Positions 21,300 through 33,379 of a stretch of DNA of 64,000 bases are shown one piece after another. Source of the DNA: Lamellibrachia columna. Taxonomy: Eukaryota; Annelida; Polychaeta; Sabellida; Siboglinidae. Location: NCBI GenBank assembly GCA_963662155.1, contig OY759263.1, positions 127,001-191,000 of the forward strand, written 5' to 3'. The notes beneath the pieces are model-generated. The model did no database searches and was not told the DNA's origin. It saw only the letters and a list, made by a program, of their open reading frames with translations. How positions within the stretch are numbered: position 1 is the first letter of the stretch; each line of letters begins with the position of its first letter. A program made the translations under genes and the position numbers.

Positions 21300-21818
21300 C
21301 TTGATGTAAAACGGCACATGTTCAGTGTATCAATAAACAAATTCATTGGATGCAACTTTGTACATATTCAGTGTATCAGTAAACAAGTTCGCATAATGTA
21401 AAACGATATACATTCAGTGTATCAATAAACAAATTAACTGGATGGAAAATGCACAAATTCAGTGCATCAATAAACAAATACACTGCATGTAACACATATT
21501 CAGTGTATCAAAAACAGATTCACTGGACGTAAAGCGATGCACATTCAGTGTATCAATTAACACATTAACTGGGTGTAACATGGTACACATCCAGTGTATC
21601 AATAAATAATTCACTAGATGTATCATGGTACATATATGGTGTATCAATAAACAATACACTGGATGAAGCATTCTGTGTATCAATAAACAATTCACTGGAT
21701 TAACACAGTAAACAATCAGTGTATCAATACAAATTCACTTGACATTGGATGTAACCAGTGTATCAATACATACGTCACTGGATGCAACATGGTAGACACT
21801 CGGTGTATCAATAAAAAA
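21300..21818. repeat. degenerate ~45 bp tandem array
   Basis: About eleven diverged units share ATTCAGTGTATCAATAAACA and a CACTGGATGTAACA-GTACAC block. The copies vary in length and carry many substitutions, so this is an older array than the 18, 20 or 24 bp ones. Confidence 0.85.
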
Positions 21819-22534
21819 TTAAGGGCCATTCTCCAAAATTGTCTGACAGTTCATTGTGAACTTTCCCTGTCGTATTCTGACTTCAAATACAAATTCTACA
21901 CATTACTGGATTTGTTTCAACGTGATCTTTCCAGAAATATATACTACGCCAAAAAAGGGTCCCAATTCCCAATACAATAGACAAAAACAGCCAAAATAGG
22001 TTTCCCAAAAATATTGTCTGTTTCCTATACATGAATTGTCTAATTAAGTTTTGGCAATTCACTATTTGAAGTGTCTGATAAGAATAAGTTCTCCTACCAA
22101 AAATTATTTCTTTGCTAATTGACCCATTTTTATTGTTACGCCCGGTACCAAGCTTCCTCACCATTGTGTCAATAGTACAAATTAATGTTTTTTAAACTTC
22201 AATTATTATATTGTGTATTATAACTGCTTAAGGCTAAGTTTAAGTGTAAACATCTGTCATGGTTTTTAAAAGTTTGGAAGTTATATATGATTATGTTTAA
22301 TGATTACTTAATTTTTAACTATTAATTTATTTTATGACTAAAGTTGTATCATGAACTTAAGTGGTAAAATTAAAGCTAGTGCAGAACTGTCTTTCCAAAT
22401 TTTACCTGAGCGGAGAAGTTACACTGCTGGAGCTGTGTGTCCTTGATTGGACAATACGTGACACTGGCATCTCCCTCACTGTCACTGGGCAAGGAACTGC
22501 CCAGACTGTCTGCAGAACACCAACATAATGCTCA
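21819..22534. other. AT-rich intergenic sequence
   Basis: No gene or repeat family recognised. The right end (22420-22534) leads into the 24 bp array, which begins at CAATCAGGTGTGACAATACA. Confidence 0.4.
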
Positions 22535-24762
22535 ATCAGGTGTGACAATACATGCACAGTCAGGAGAAACAATACATGCACAGTCAGGAGTAACAATACA
22601 TGATCAGTCAGGAGTAACAATACATGATCAGTCAGGAGTAACAATACATGATCAGTCAGGAGTAACAATACATGCACAGTCAGGAGTAACAATACATGCA
22701 CAGTCAGGAGTAACAATACATGCACAGTCAGGAGTAACAATACATGATCAGTCAGAAGTAACAATACATGCACAGTCAGGAGTAACAATACATGATCAGT
22801 CAGGAGTAACAATACATGATCAGTCAGGAGTAACAATACATGCACAGTCAGGAGTAACAATACATGCACAGTCAGGAGTAACAATACATGATCAGTCAGG
22901 AGTAACAATACATGCACAGTCAGGAGTAACAATACATGATCAGTCAGGAATAACAATACATGATCAGTCAGGAGTAACAATACATGCACAGTCAGAAGTA
23001 ACAATACATGCACAGCCAGAAGTAACAATACATGCTCAGTCAGGAGTAGCAATACATGCTCAGTCAGAAGTAACAATACATGCTCAGTCAGGAGTAGCAA
23101 TACATGCTCAGTCAGGAGTAGCAATACATGCTCAGTCAGAAGTAACAATACATGCTCAGTCAGGAGTAGCAATACATGCTCAGTCAGAAGTAACAATACA
23201 TGCACAGTCAGGAGTAGCAATACATGCTCAGTCAGAAGTAACAATACATGCACAGTCAGGAGTAGCAATACATGCTCAGTCAGGAGTAGCAATACATGCT
23301 CAGTCAGAAGTAACAATACATGCTCAGTCAGAAGTAACAATACATGCACAGCCAGAAGTAACAATACATGCACAGTCAGGAGTAGCAATATATGCTCAGT
23401 CAGAAGTAACAATACATGCACAGTCAGGAGTAGCAATACATGCTCAGTCAGAAGTAACAATACATGCTCAGTCAGGCGTAGCAATACATGCTCAGTCAGA
23501 AGTAACAATACATGCACAGTCAGGAGTAGCAATACATGCTCAGTCAGAAGTAACAATACATGCACAGTCAGGAGTAGCAATATATGCTCAGTCAGGAGTA
23601 GCAATACATGCTCAGTCAGGAGTAGCAATACATGCTCAGTCAGAAGTAACAATACGTGCACAGTCAGGAGTAGCAATACATGCTCAGTCAGAAGTAACAA
23701 TACGTGCACAGTCAGGAGTAGCAATACATGCTCAGTCAGAAGTAACAATACATGCACAGTCAGGAGTAACAATACATGCACAGTCAGGAGTAACAATACG
23801 TGCTCAGTCAGGAGTAGCAATACATGCTCAGTCAGAAGTAGCAATACATGCACAGTCAGGAGTAGCAATACATGCTCAGTCAGAAGTAACAATACATGCT
23901 CAGTCAGGCGTAGCAATACATGCACAGTCAGGAGTAACAATACATGCACAGTCAGGAGTAACAATACATGATCAGTCAGGAGTAACAATACATGATCAGT
24001 CAGGAGTAACAATACATGATCAGTCAGGAGTAACAATACATGATCAGTCAGGAGTAACAATACATGCACAGTCAGGAGTAACAATACATGCACAGTCAGG
24101 AGTAACAATACATGCACAGTCAGGAGTAACAATACATGATCAGTCAGGAGTAACAATACATGCACAGTCAGGAGTAACAATACATGATCAGTCAGGAGTA
24201 ACAATACATGATCAGTCAGGAGTAACAATACATGCACAGTCAGGAGTAACAATACATGCACAGTCAGGAGTAACAATACATGTTCAGTCAGGAGTAACAA
24301 TACATGCACAGTCAGGAGTAACAATACATGATCAGTCAGGAGTAACAATACATGCACAGTCAGAAGTAACAATACATGCACAGCCAGAAGTAACAATACA
24401 TGCTCAGTCAGGAGTAGCAATACATGCTCAGTCAGAAGTAACAATACATGCACAGTCAGGAGTAGCAATACATGCTCAGTCAGAAGTAACAATACATGCT
24501 CAGTCAGGAGTAGCAATATATGCTTAGTCAGGAGTAGCAATACATGCTCAGTCAGGAGTAGCAATACATGCTCAGTCAGAAGTAACAATACGTGCACAGT
24601 CAGGAGTAGCAATACATGCACAGTCAAGAGTAACAATACATGCACAGTCAGGAGTAACAATACATGCACAGTCAGATGTAACAATACAGGCTCAGTCAGG
24701 AGTAACAAATAAATCAATATATGCTCAGTCAGGAGTGACATTACATGCTCAGTCAGGTGCAG
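22535..24762. repeat. 24 bp tandem array (~92 copies, 2.2 kb)
   Basis: The unit is CAGGAGTAACAATACATGCA CAGT, with variants GATCAGT, GCTCAGT, AGAAGTAAC and AGGAGTAGC. The variants form blocks: GATC-rich at 22600-22980 and 23960-24350, and GCTC/GTAGC-rich at 23030-23900 and 24400-24620. The A-B-A-B layout implies a segmental duplication within the array. The unit is divisible by three without stops, giving long frames on both strands (QSGVTIHA repeats on plus), which I do not call genes. Confidence 0.97.
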
Positions 24763-25477
24763 GCCTCTCATGCAGGCAAATTGCCCATATGAAAGACCTA
24801 CTCTGTCCTTATGAGATTGTTATGAATCTTCAATATAAATAAAATAATATTAAAATTAAACTAAGAAAAGTACAACTCTATGTACTAACCAACATAATTA
24901 GTTTTCTTTCCTGGTTATAGAAGCCAAAAAATGCCCAACGACGTATTTGCAGCTAGCATGCCAACCGTTGCTTTTCAATGGTGTCATTTGGCTATTTGTA
25001 ACCCGGTTGGATTCAAACAGAACAAAATAGAATAATGAGAAAAGCCTGTGACGTCGCCTCGTTGTCATAGTAATGTTATGTCCCGCCTTGTTGTTGATGG
25101 TGGCTTTGTCTGTTGTCAGTTTGACCTAAGCAAATTTTTGTGAAAGAGTTCGGTTGCAATCTTTTGGTTGTTAGCTTCATACAACTATGAATTAAGACAA
25201 AAACATTCCAGTCGCATTCACAAAATACAATTGGCAGCCATCTTGACAATTTTTATTTTTGTTTTCATGCACGTTCACAAAAATGTGCATAATAATGAAA
25301 AGTAACCACCAGAATTGCAAAATTGTCTCAGTTTGATAAAACTAACAAATATGGCTACATTTGCTTCTCTGGGGATTGATAGTAAAGAGAGTAGACATTT
25401 TTATAGCATAGTGAAGTCAACATAATATTTTTTTTCGATATTCCCTAAAGTTCGCTTCAGGATTTGAAACACAAATA
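24763..25477. other. intergenic sequence, nothing assignable
   Basis: AT-rich unique sequence between the 24 bp array and the pogo-like element. No feature can be supported. Confidence 0.4.
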
Positions 25478-28400
25478 CAGTCGAGCCTCGTTATAATGCA
25501 GTGGTTGGGGTCCACGATTTCGGACAACGCTGTAAGCGAGGCGCGTTAGGTGTTCTTAAATCTGCCACAAGGGAGTTACTAAACAACAGCCATCGCCGCC
25601 AGTTGCACCAAGTCCAAGAACGCTGCTGTTGAAGCCACTGTGTGCTTACTGCACTATCTTATAGGCCAATACGCAGTTTATAGAGCTTATTAAACTATGA
25701 TGATGGTGTACTGGACCAATAGGCCTACGAATCGAAAATAATAACCTGGATATGAGCAACCGAAAACATGATTTGACACACGTAGTATGTAAGCTGATTA
25801 AACATCACCTCACCTCACCTATCCTCTTCGGGCCCAGTGGCCCATAAGGCCGAAGTGCATCTCCTCCAGCTCGCTCTGTCAGCTGCTACACGTCTGGCTT
25901 CGTTCCAGCTGTTCCACCCCAGTATGCGTTTTTCATTTTGAATAGTTGATCGCCACTTTGTCTTTGGTCGACCAACCTTTCTTCTACCTTCAGGCGTCCA
26001 GGTCAATGCCGTCTCACATTTGCTGTTCTTGTCCATTCATAGGATATGTCCTATCCACTTCCATCTTCTTAACTTGACCTCAGTGCTGATTGTCTTCAAT
26101 TTTGTTTTTGCGAGAATATCTCGATTTGATAGAACGTATGGCCATCGAATTTTCCATGTTTCACAACAACACTGGTTTAACAAGTGTGTTAAAAGCCTCA
26201 ATTTAGATCTCAATGTGTATATATTTGAACTCCATATTTGCTTTAGTTTCATGAAAGATACACTAGCTTTACGACTTCTGTTAACAATGTCATCGCCGCC
26301 TCCTCCTTGCTTACTAACGTTAGCACCAAGGTAGTTATACTTGTCCACTTCCTTTAGCTCTTGGTCATCGATTAGTATTCTGTTTTCGCATTTGCTGTTT
26401 ATCACCAATATTTGAGTTTTCTTTTTATTTATTCTTAGTCCTGTCCTCACTGCAAATTGATTCAGTTGTCTTGTCTTTGTTTGCATGTGTGTGTAGCATG
26501 ATGACATGAGTGCTATGTCATCGGCAAAGTCCAGGTCCTCTAGTTTTGACGTGAAGTTCCATCCCTGTTTTGTTTCCTGCTGTTGTGTTTCTCATTATCC
26601 AGTCCACTACCATCAAGAAGATAAATCCAGACATTACATCTCCTTGTTTAACTCCAGTTTTGACCTTGAACCACTCAGATTCCTCACCTTCGTCTAACAC
26701 TGCACATTCACTATCTTCGTATAACATCTGTACCATGTGCCATTATCTTGCATGGAATTCCATAGCTCTCCATAATTTTCCATAGACTCTCTCGGTGCAC
26801 TGAGTCAAATACTTTTTCAAAGTCCACAAACGTGATGTATAGAGTTGCCTGCCATTCCACTACCTGTTCTATAATATTTTGTAAAATAAATATCTGTTCT
26901 ACTGTGCCTCTCCCACTTCTGAAACCTGCTTGTTCGTATCTCAAGGTGCTGTTAACTCCATTTCTTATTCCGTCAATGAGTACTCTTTCGAATACTTTAC
27001 TAGGAACAGATGTCAAAGTAATTCCTCTCCAATTCCTGCACTCTGTAAGGTCACCTTTCTTCGGTATTTTAACGATCAGTCCCTGCTTCCACGTTTTTGG
27101 CACTTTCTCTTGTTCCCAAAATGTTCTGAATTATTTGAAAAGCCATTTCTCTGTTGTATTCATGTCTGCTTTTAATAATTCTGCTGTAATTTCGTCCTTG
27201 CCCCCTGCTTTTCCGTTTTTCATCTTCCTTAGCGCTGTTCTAATTTCTGCCTTTGTTATTGGGTCAGTGCTGATTTCATTTATGATCGGATCTATCTCCA
27301 CATCTGTTACAGGGTCATCAGGTATAGGTCTATTAAGGATTTCCTCAAAGTGTTATTTCCATCGCTTCCTTCTGGCCAATCCTTTCGTTATTAAATTTTT
27401 ACATTTGTCTTTCACTGCATTTGTTGTCTTAAGTTTGTCATTACTGAGGGTTTTTGTAATAGCATACACTTCTTTCATTCTTCCATTACGTGCTGCTTCC
27501 TCTGCTTCCATGGCAAGGTGGTCAACCCACTTCCTCTTGTCTTGTGTCATGCTCTTCTTCACTTCTTTGTCTTTACACCTATCCATGTAATTCTGCTTAA
27601 TCCTGTCTGACTTTGTCTGCTCGATGTTGTTCTTTAGTCGTTTTCTCTCTTCTACTAACCCCCACGACTCCTTGCTGATCCATGGTTTTTGCCCTTTCTT
27701 TTTGTATCGCAGTACTTCTTGAGCTGTTTCTTTGTATGCATCCTCAAAGTCTTGCCATTGTTTCTCAACTTCTTCATCGTCTATTTCGTCGTAGTCTTGT
27801 AATATATCATATGTGTTGTGCAAATTGGGCTTTAATAGTTGGTTGCTGTAACTTAATTATATAAAATATCTTTCTGATCGCCTTGTTCTTTTGTTTTCTC
27901 TTCAGTTTCCGATTAAACATAGAAAACGACAATAGGTAGAATAAATAATTGCTTCACTTCGTCTTTCAACTGATCTCAACCGAAGCATAAATTTATGACG
28001 CACCACTTAACATCGATTCATCGTTTCATATGTGATTGACGAATTCATATTTTCGCGAACAAGTAGCGCCTTGTATTAGCATTTGGCATGTTGGTTTCAC
28101 GTTGCGAAAACGATTAGATTTACGTTGCAATGGAAGAATGCCATATCACCCCAGTGTTATATTGGTATTACATATTAAAATGCATTTAAGACTGTTTATT
28201 TGATTCTGACGTGAGGCGTATTTGTGAATCTCGATTGCAATTTACAAACCACTGAAGCGAAGTCAGGGACAGCGACTGATGTTGGCCGCAACGCAAAACA
28301 AAACAACACGTCGACACTCGTTCATTGACATTGTTCACCTAATGTTTCTTGAGAAATGTCAAAGCAATTCTAAGTAGGTTTAAGCAGGTCCATTTGGCAT

Positions 28401-28493
28401 ATCCCCCTGGCAGGAGAAAATCGGGGTCCACAACCGACTGACTTATATCCGAATCTGCGTAACAACGGGGCGCGTAATAACGAGGTGCGAGTG
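25478..28493. mobile_element. pogo/Tigger-like DNA transposon (TA TSD), interrupted by an RTE-like LINE
   Basis: The left end reads TA/CAGTCGAGCCTCGTTATAA (element from 25478). The right end, on the opposite strand, reads TA/CACTCGCACCTCGTTATTA (ends 28493). Both ends are followed by a GGGGTCCAC block within about 60 bp. TA duplications sit at 25476-25477 and 28494-28495. CAGTCGAnCCTCGTTATAA is the classic pogo/Tigger terminal repeat. Removing the nested LINE leaves about 1 kb with no transposase frame, so this is a non-autonomous copy. Confidence 0.75.
25806..27860 (-). mobile_element. RTE-clade non-LTR retrotransposon, 5'-truncated
   Basis: Minus-strand pieces run 5' to 3' as follows. 27353-27823 is the linker before RT (KKKGQKPWISKESWGLVEER). 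26711-27103 holds RT motifs WKQGLIVKIPKKGDL, NWRGITLTSVPSKVFERVL, EQAGFRSGRGTVEQIF and TFVDFEKVFDSVHR. 26518-26736 holds VKQGDVMSGFIF. FADDIALMSS lies at about 26506-26535. 26037-26507 covers KTQILVINSK, LIDDQELKEVDKYNYLGANV and RRWKWIGHIL. 25815-26036 holds GRRKVGRPKTKW. GGTGA repeats form the 3' tail at about 25806-25820. The endonuclease domain is missing. It resembles the SR2-type RTE group by recall. Confidence 0.88.
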
Positions 28494-28539
28494 TAATTGT
28501 TTAATTAAATATTTAATTAACAAATTCGGCACATTTATA

Positions 28540-28670
28540 TGACATACATTCACACATACATATATATGCACACACGTGCATGCACACACACACACACACA
28601 TATATGCACGCACACACGCACGCACACACACACACACATACACGTATGTACATATGCATGCACATGCCCT

Positions 28671-28732
<62 letters not shown>

Positions 28733-28890
28733 CACACACGCACACAGTCACATACAAGCACAAACACACACACGCACACAAAAACACACACACGCATACA
28801 GTCTCACACACACGCAAGCACACACACACGCATGCACACACGCATGCACACATACGCGCACACGCACACACACACACACACACACACAAA
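28540..28890. repeat. (CA)n-rich microsatellite
   Basis: CA dinucleotide runs with TA, GC and TG interruptions; the purest stretch is 28673-28730. His-Thr and Cys-Val frames through it are artefacts. Confidence 0.97.
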
Positions 28891-28970
28891 CGATCAGTTA
28901 AGTAACTTGTCTCAGATTGTTGATTTCAATACGGATATAATATATATATTTGTCAACAAATGCAAATGCA

Positions 28971-29244
28971 TCACGTACTAGACTTGCTGTGAGCTGGTGA
29001 CCTTGGGTCAGGGTGAAGCAGGGCGAAGCGGTGCCTCAAGTCCAGCTGACTGCTCTGTCTGCTAGAGCAGCCACCAGGTGACCTCGCAGTCACCGACGAA
29101 AGTGAAGAGATAGATGGATGCTTGGAGTGAAGTGGTGAAGAGTAGAAGTTTGTGAGACTGCCTGTGTCATGCAGTGACGTACGACAGCCTATCATGCGAA
29201 TCACTGCTTCCTTCTCTGCAAGTTGCACTTGCAGACTCCGTAGT
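28971..29244 (-). CDS. AMOT-like: angiomotin-like gene, exon 6 of those seen (last recognised)
   Basis: The exon starts after TGACAACAG/ACTACGG; one base completes the AAA codon left by the previous exon. It reads LRSLQVQLAEKEAVIRMI, aligning without a gap to the end of the AMOT coiled coil (IKTLHAQIIEKDAMIKVL in vertebrates). A serine-rich tail follows (SLHDTGSLTNFYSS, SSRQSSQLDLRH) and ends SPAHSKSST then TGA at 28971-28973. Vertebrate AMOT continues past a similar SAHSK block, so the true transcript may splice out just before this stop (GT at about 28983 or 28975) to an exon I did not find. Confidence 0.78.
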
Positions 29245-30415
29245 CTGTTGTCAACAAATTGTCCACAAATCACAGGTTTTACTGTCTCCATGTATGGCTT
29301 AGTGCATGTGGGACTGTACAGAATGTGGTCACAATGCTTCTGAAGAAAATAGTTTATAAAAGTATTAAATTATACATGCACAAAAGTCTATGCAGACACT
29401 ATTTTTGGCTACTAAATATATCCATGAAGATATGTTACGATGAGAATTTAGGTTGCCAAAAAGAGCGCCTTGATGGACAGACTGGCCAAGATGGCTGACT
29501 CATGAGGCTAGCATTAGCACTGACAGACAGACTGGCCAAGATGGCTGACTACAGAGGCTAACATTAGCACTGACAGACAGACTGGCCAAGATGGCTGACT
29601 ACAGAGGCTAACATTAGCACTGACAGACAGACTGGCCAAGATGGCTGACTACAGAGGCTAACATTAGCACTGACAGACAGACTGGCCAAGATGGCTGACT
29701 ACAGAGGCTAACATTAGCACTAACATACAGACTGGGCAAGATGGCTGACTTTAGCGGTGACACTGTTGTGGCGACAATACAGGGGGAAGACCACAGTAGA
29801 GAACTGCATTGATGGTCATGTTAATATTTTGTCTGATTATATGAAAATGTGACATTCAAAAATTAAAAATTTTCAAAACAACTGCCATCATCTCATTGAC
29901 ATGCTGACCAAGTTTTGTCAAAAGCACATACCTCCAGCTCTTTTAAAACGCCCGACGAGCGATGCCCGTCAATTTTGACAAAAACAGCCATATGAATGGT
30001 TTCAATGTTTTCATGCGCACACGTGGCAACAAATTCCCATAAATTCCTCCGCCTGTTAAACTCTAAAAAATGCACTATTTCTCAACCAATAGCTTCTACA
30101 AATAAACCTGTTAATATGCCTGCTCAATTGCACTTATGTCACATCATATGAATGGTTTCAATTCACATATCACAATTTAATACGCCCTACATTCGTGTGA
30201 AACAATATACAGGAAGGTCAACAGTGGTCTTACCCCTACAGTCCTAAGAAAATGGAGGACAGCCACAATGTCTGAAGCAATGAAATCATCATAATGTGGA
30301 CTAGGAATGGTGTGCTGGGGTCAACAAGTTAAAGGTATTCAATGTTCACTGTGAGCTTACTGTGTACTTTATATTAAGTTAGTACTGTGGCATAACGTAA
30401 TGGTATGTTACCTAC
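29245..30415 (-). other. angiomotin-like intron between exons 5 and 6
   Basis: A 1,171 bp GT-AG intron in minus orientation. It contains a five-copy 50 bp array (29490-29745); the remainder is AT-rich unique sequence with nothing else recognisable. Confidence 0.7.
29490..29745. repeat. 50 bp tandem array (~5 copies) in an intron
   Basis: The unit includes GACAGACAGACTGGCCAAGA TGGCTGACTACAGAGG. The central copies are nearly identical; the outer two carry substitutions. Confidence 0.95.
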
Positions 30416-30544
30416 TTTGCCTCATAGATGGCGCATTTATGATCCGCGTCACAGATCTCTTGTAGATGTCGTACTGTGACACGAGTTTCCTCACAGTTGA
30501 CACGTCCACACTCCAAAGCCGCAGACGCAACATGAACGTCTGTA
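30416..30544 (-). CDS. AMOT-like: angiomotin-like gene, exon 5
   Basis: Acceptor GTTGACAG/TACAGACG and donor GGCAAA/GTAGGT. The exon enters in phase 2 and leaves in phase 2, fitting both neighbours. It reads TDVHVASAALECGRV then EETRVTVRHLQEI and HKCAIYEA, matching the variable stretch before the final AMOT helix (EARI-EEEEILMANKRCLDMEG in vertebrates). The acceptor and first ~40 exon bases are the template of the tandem array just upstream (30545-30880). Confidence 0.78.
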
Positions 30545-30885
30545 CTGTCAACATATACAGTGGTTGACATACCACACATACAATACCACCCCTATGGCCA
30601 CAGACGCAATACAGACGTGTCTACTGTCAACATATACAGTGGTTGATACACCACACATACAGACTGTGGCCACAGACACAATACAGACGTCTCTAGTGTC
30701 AACATATACAGTGGTTGATACACCATATATACAAACCACCCTTCGTGGCCACAGACACAATACAGACGTCTCTACTGTCAACATATACAGTGGTTCATAC
30801 ACCACACATACAGACCACCCTCCATAGCCACAGATGCAATACAAACGTCTCTACTGTCAACATACACAGTGGTTTATACATGCTG
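30545..30885 (-). repeat. tandem array of duplicated exon-5 3' splice sites (~77 bp, four extra copies)
   Basis: On the minus strand each unit contains CCACTGTATATGTTGACAG followed by TAGAGACGTCTGTATTGTGT. This parallels the real exon border GTTGACAG/TACAGACGTTCATGTTGCGT. Copies start near 30620, 30690, 30775 and 30855 (plus strand). In one of them the AG is changed to AC. Use of a decoy would read into an in-frame TGA inside the next copy. Confidence 0.85.
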
Positions 30886-30914
30886 GAGACACTTAGTTTC
30901 ATGATTACACTTAC

Positions 30915-30982
30915 TTGGTAATTGAAGCTGCCCCCAAGGCCAGCTGCTTCGAAACACTCTCTTCAAGAAACTTCTGCTCCCA
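30915..30982 (-). CDS. AMOT-like: angiomotin-like gene, exon 4 (68 bp)
   Basis: Acceptor ATTTTAG/TGGGAG and donor ACCAA/GTAAGTG. The exon enters in phase 0 and leaves in phase 2. It encodes WEQKFLEESVSKQLALGAAS, which lines up residue by residue with the vertebrate AMOT block [20 protein letters not shown]. This short, highly characteristic match is the strongest evidence for the family. Confidence 0.88.
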
Positions 30983-31064
30983 CTAAAATATATATACAAC
31001 ATGACCTCAATCTGAGTTTCTATATAAAGAGTTGCAAAGTGATGGTATTAGATCAGTATGATGT

Positions 31065-33085
31065 GTCACTACAGGGACACCAACTGACACCAACTACACT
31101 ACATGGACACCAACTACACTGCAGGGACAGCAACTACACTGTAAGGACAGCAATTACAGGGACACCAACTGCACTGTAGGGACACCAATTACACTGTAGG
31201 AACACCAACTACACTGCAGGTACAGCAACTACACTGTAGAGACATCAACTACACTGTAGGGACAGCAACTACACTGCTGGGACAGCAGCTACACTGTAGG
31301 GATAGCAACTACAATGTAGAGACACCAACTACACTGCAGGTACAGCAACTACACTGCTGGGACACCAATTACACTGTAGGGACACCAATTACACTGTAGG
31401 GACACCAACTACACTGCAGGTACAGCAACTACACTGTAGAGACACGAACTACACTGCTAGGACAGCAACTACACTGCAGGTACAGCAACTACACTGCAGG
31501 TACAGCAACTACACTGTAGAGACACCAAGTACACTGTAGGGACAGCAACTACACTGCTGGGACACCAATTACACTGTAGATACACCAACTACACTGCAGG
31601 GACAGCAACTACACTAGAGGGACAGCAACTACACTACAGGGACACCAACTATGCTGTAGGGACACCAACTATACTACAGGGACACCAAATACACTACAGG
31701 GACACCAACTACACTGTATGGACACCAAATACACTACAGGGACACCAACTACACTGTATGGACACCAACTATACTACAGGGACAGCAACTACACTACAGG
31801 GACACCAACTACACTGTATGGACACCAACTATACTACAGGGACAGCAACTACACTACAGGGACACCAACTACACTGTAGAGACACCAACTACACTGTAGG
31901 GACAGCAACTACACTGCTGGGACACCAATTACACTGTAGAGACACCAACTACACTGCAGGGACAGCAACTACACTACAGGGACAGCAACTACACTACAGG
32001 GACACCAACTATACTACAGGGACACCAACTACACTACAGGGACACCAACTACACTGTATGGACACCAACTATACTACAGGGACAGCAACTACACTACAGG
32101 GACACCAACTACACTGTATGGACACCACTATGCTGTAGGGACACCAACTACACTACAGGGACAGCAACTACACTACAGGGACACCAACTACACTGTATGG
32201 ACACCAACTACACTACAGGAACAGCAACTACACTGTAGAGACATCAACTACACTGCAGGTACAGCAACTACACTGTAGAGACATCAACTACACTGTAGGG
32301 ACAGCAACTACACTGCTGGGACAGCAGCTACACTGTAGGGACAGCAACTACAATGTAGAGACACCAACTACACTGCAGGTACAGCAACTACACTGCTGGG
32401 ACACCAATTACACTGTAGGGACACCAATTACACTGTAGGGACACCAACTACACTGCAGGTACAGCAACTACACTGTATGGACACCAACTATACTACAGGG
32501 ACAGCAACTACACTACAGGGACACCAACTACACTGTAGAGACACCACTATGCTGTAGGGACACCAACTACACTACAGGGACAGCAACTACACTACAGGGA
32601 CACCAACTACACTGTATGGACACCAACTACACTACAGGGACACCAACTACACTGTAGAGACACCAACTACACTGCAGGGACAGCAACTACACTACAGGGA
32701 CAGTAATTACACTACAGGGACACCAACTACACTGCAGGGACAGCAACTACACTACAGGGACACCACCTACACTGTATGGACACCAACTACACTACAGGGA
32801 CACCAACTACACTGTAGAGACACCAACTACACTGTATGGACACCAGCTACACTACAGGGACAGCAACTACACTACAGGGACACCATCTACACTGCACAGA
32901 CACCACCTACACTGCACAGACACCACCTACACTGCACAGACACCACCTACACTTCACAGACACCACCTACACTGCACATACACCACCAACACTGCACAGA
33001 CACCACCTACACTTCACAGACACCACCTACACTGCACAGACACCACCTACACTGCACAGACACCACCTACACTGCACAGACTAGA
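31065..33085. repeat. 20 bp tandem array (~100 copies, 2 kb)
   Basis: The unit is GGGACACCAACTACACTGTA, with GCA/CTA and AGC/ACC variants. From about 32885 the unit switches abruptly to CAGACACCACCTACACTGCA, a separately amplified subfamily at the right end. A repeated segment order (for example 31200-31330 versus 32230-32360) indicates long-range duplication inside the array. It lies inside an angiomotin-like intron. Confidence 0.97.
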
Positions 33086-33194
33086 GGTTTTAGGTTGAGG
33101 CTCAGGTTGTTTTCATGCTTTAAACATGTCCTTTATTTCTTGTACCTGATCACTCACTGACATCTCCAAGAGTCGTCTTAGATAGAACAAGACA

Positions 33195-33236
33195 GCTATT
33201 GAAAGCAACAAAGTCCAGATGGCAAGTGGACAAGGC
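33195..33236 (-). mobile_element. tiny CR1 3' UTR fragment
   Basis: About 40 bp including AAGTCCAGATGGCAAGTGGA CAAGG match the conserved CR1 3' UTR found in the larger copies. The rest of the element is absent. Confidence 0.5.
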
Positions 33237-33379
33237 CCATCCACATCAGATGCTGAGGTGCCACTCAATGTTTCCAGTATACCATCCTTAATAATTTAGC
33301 TAACTGACCCCCACTCCCTCAACACGTTTTAGACATTTGTAAAATTATATCCTTTTCTAGGTGGTATACAAACAAATAT

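Noticed and set aside
20803..21317. Short frames of 60-76 codons on both strands as small host genes
   Set aside because: No family motif, no paired splice sites and no agreement between frames.
22402..24771. Very long open frames (about 700-790 codons) on both strands of the 24 bp array
   Set aside because: The unit is 24 bp with no stop in these frames, so openness is automatic. There is no start context, splice structure or non-repeat domain.
28443..28981. His-Thr and Cys-Val rich frames in the CA microsatellite
   Set aside because: Low-complexity translation of (CA)n on both strands.
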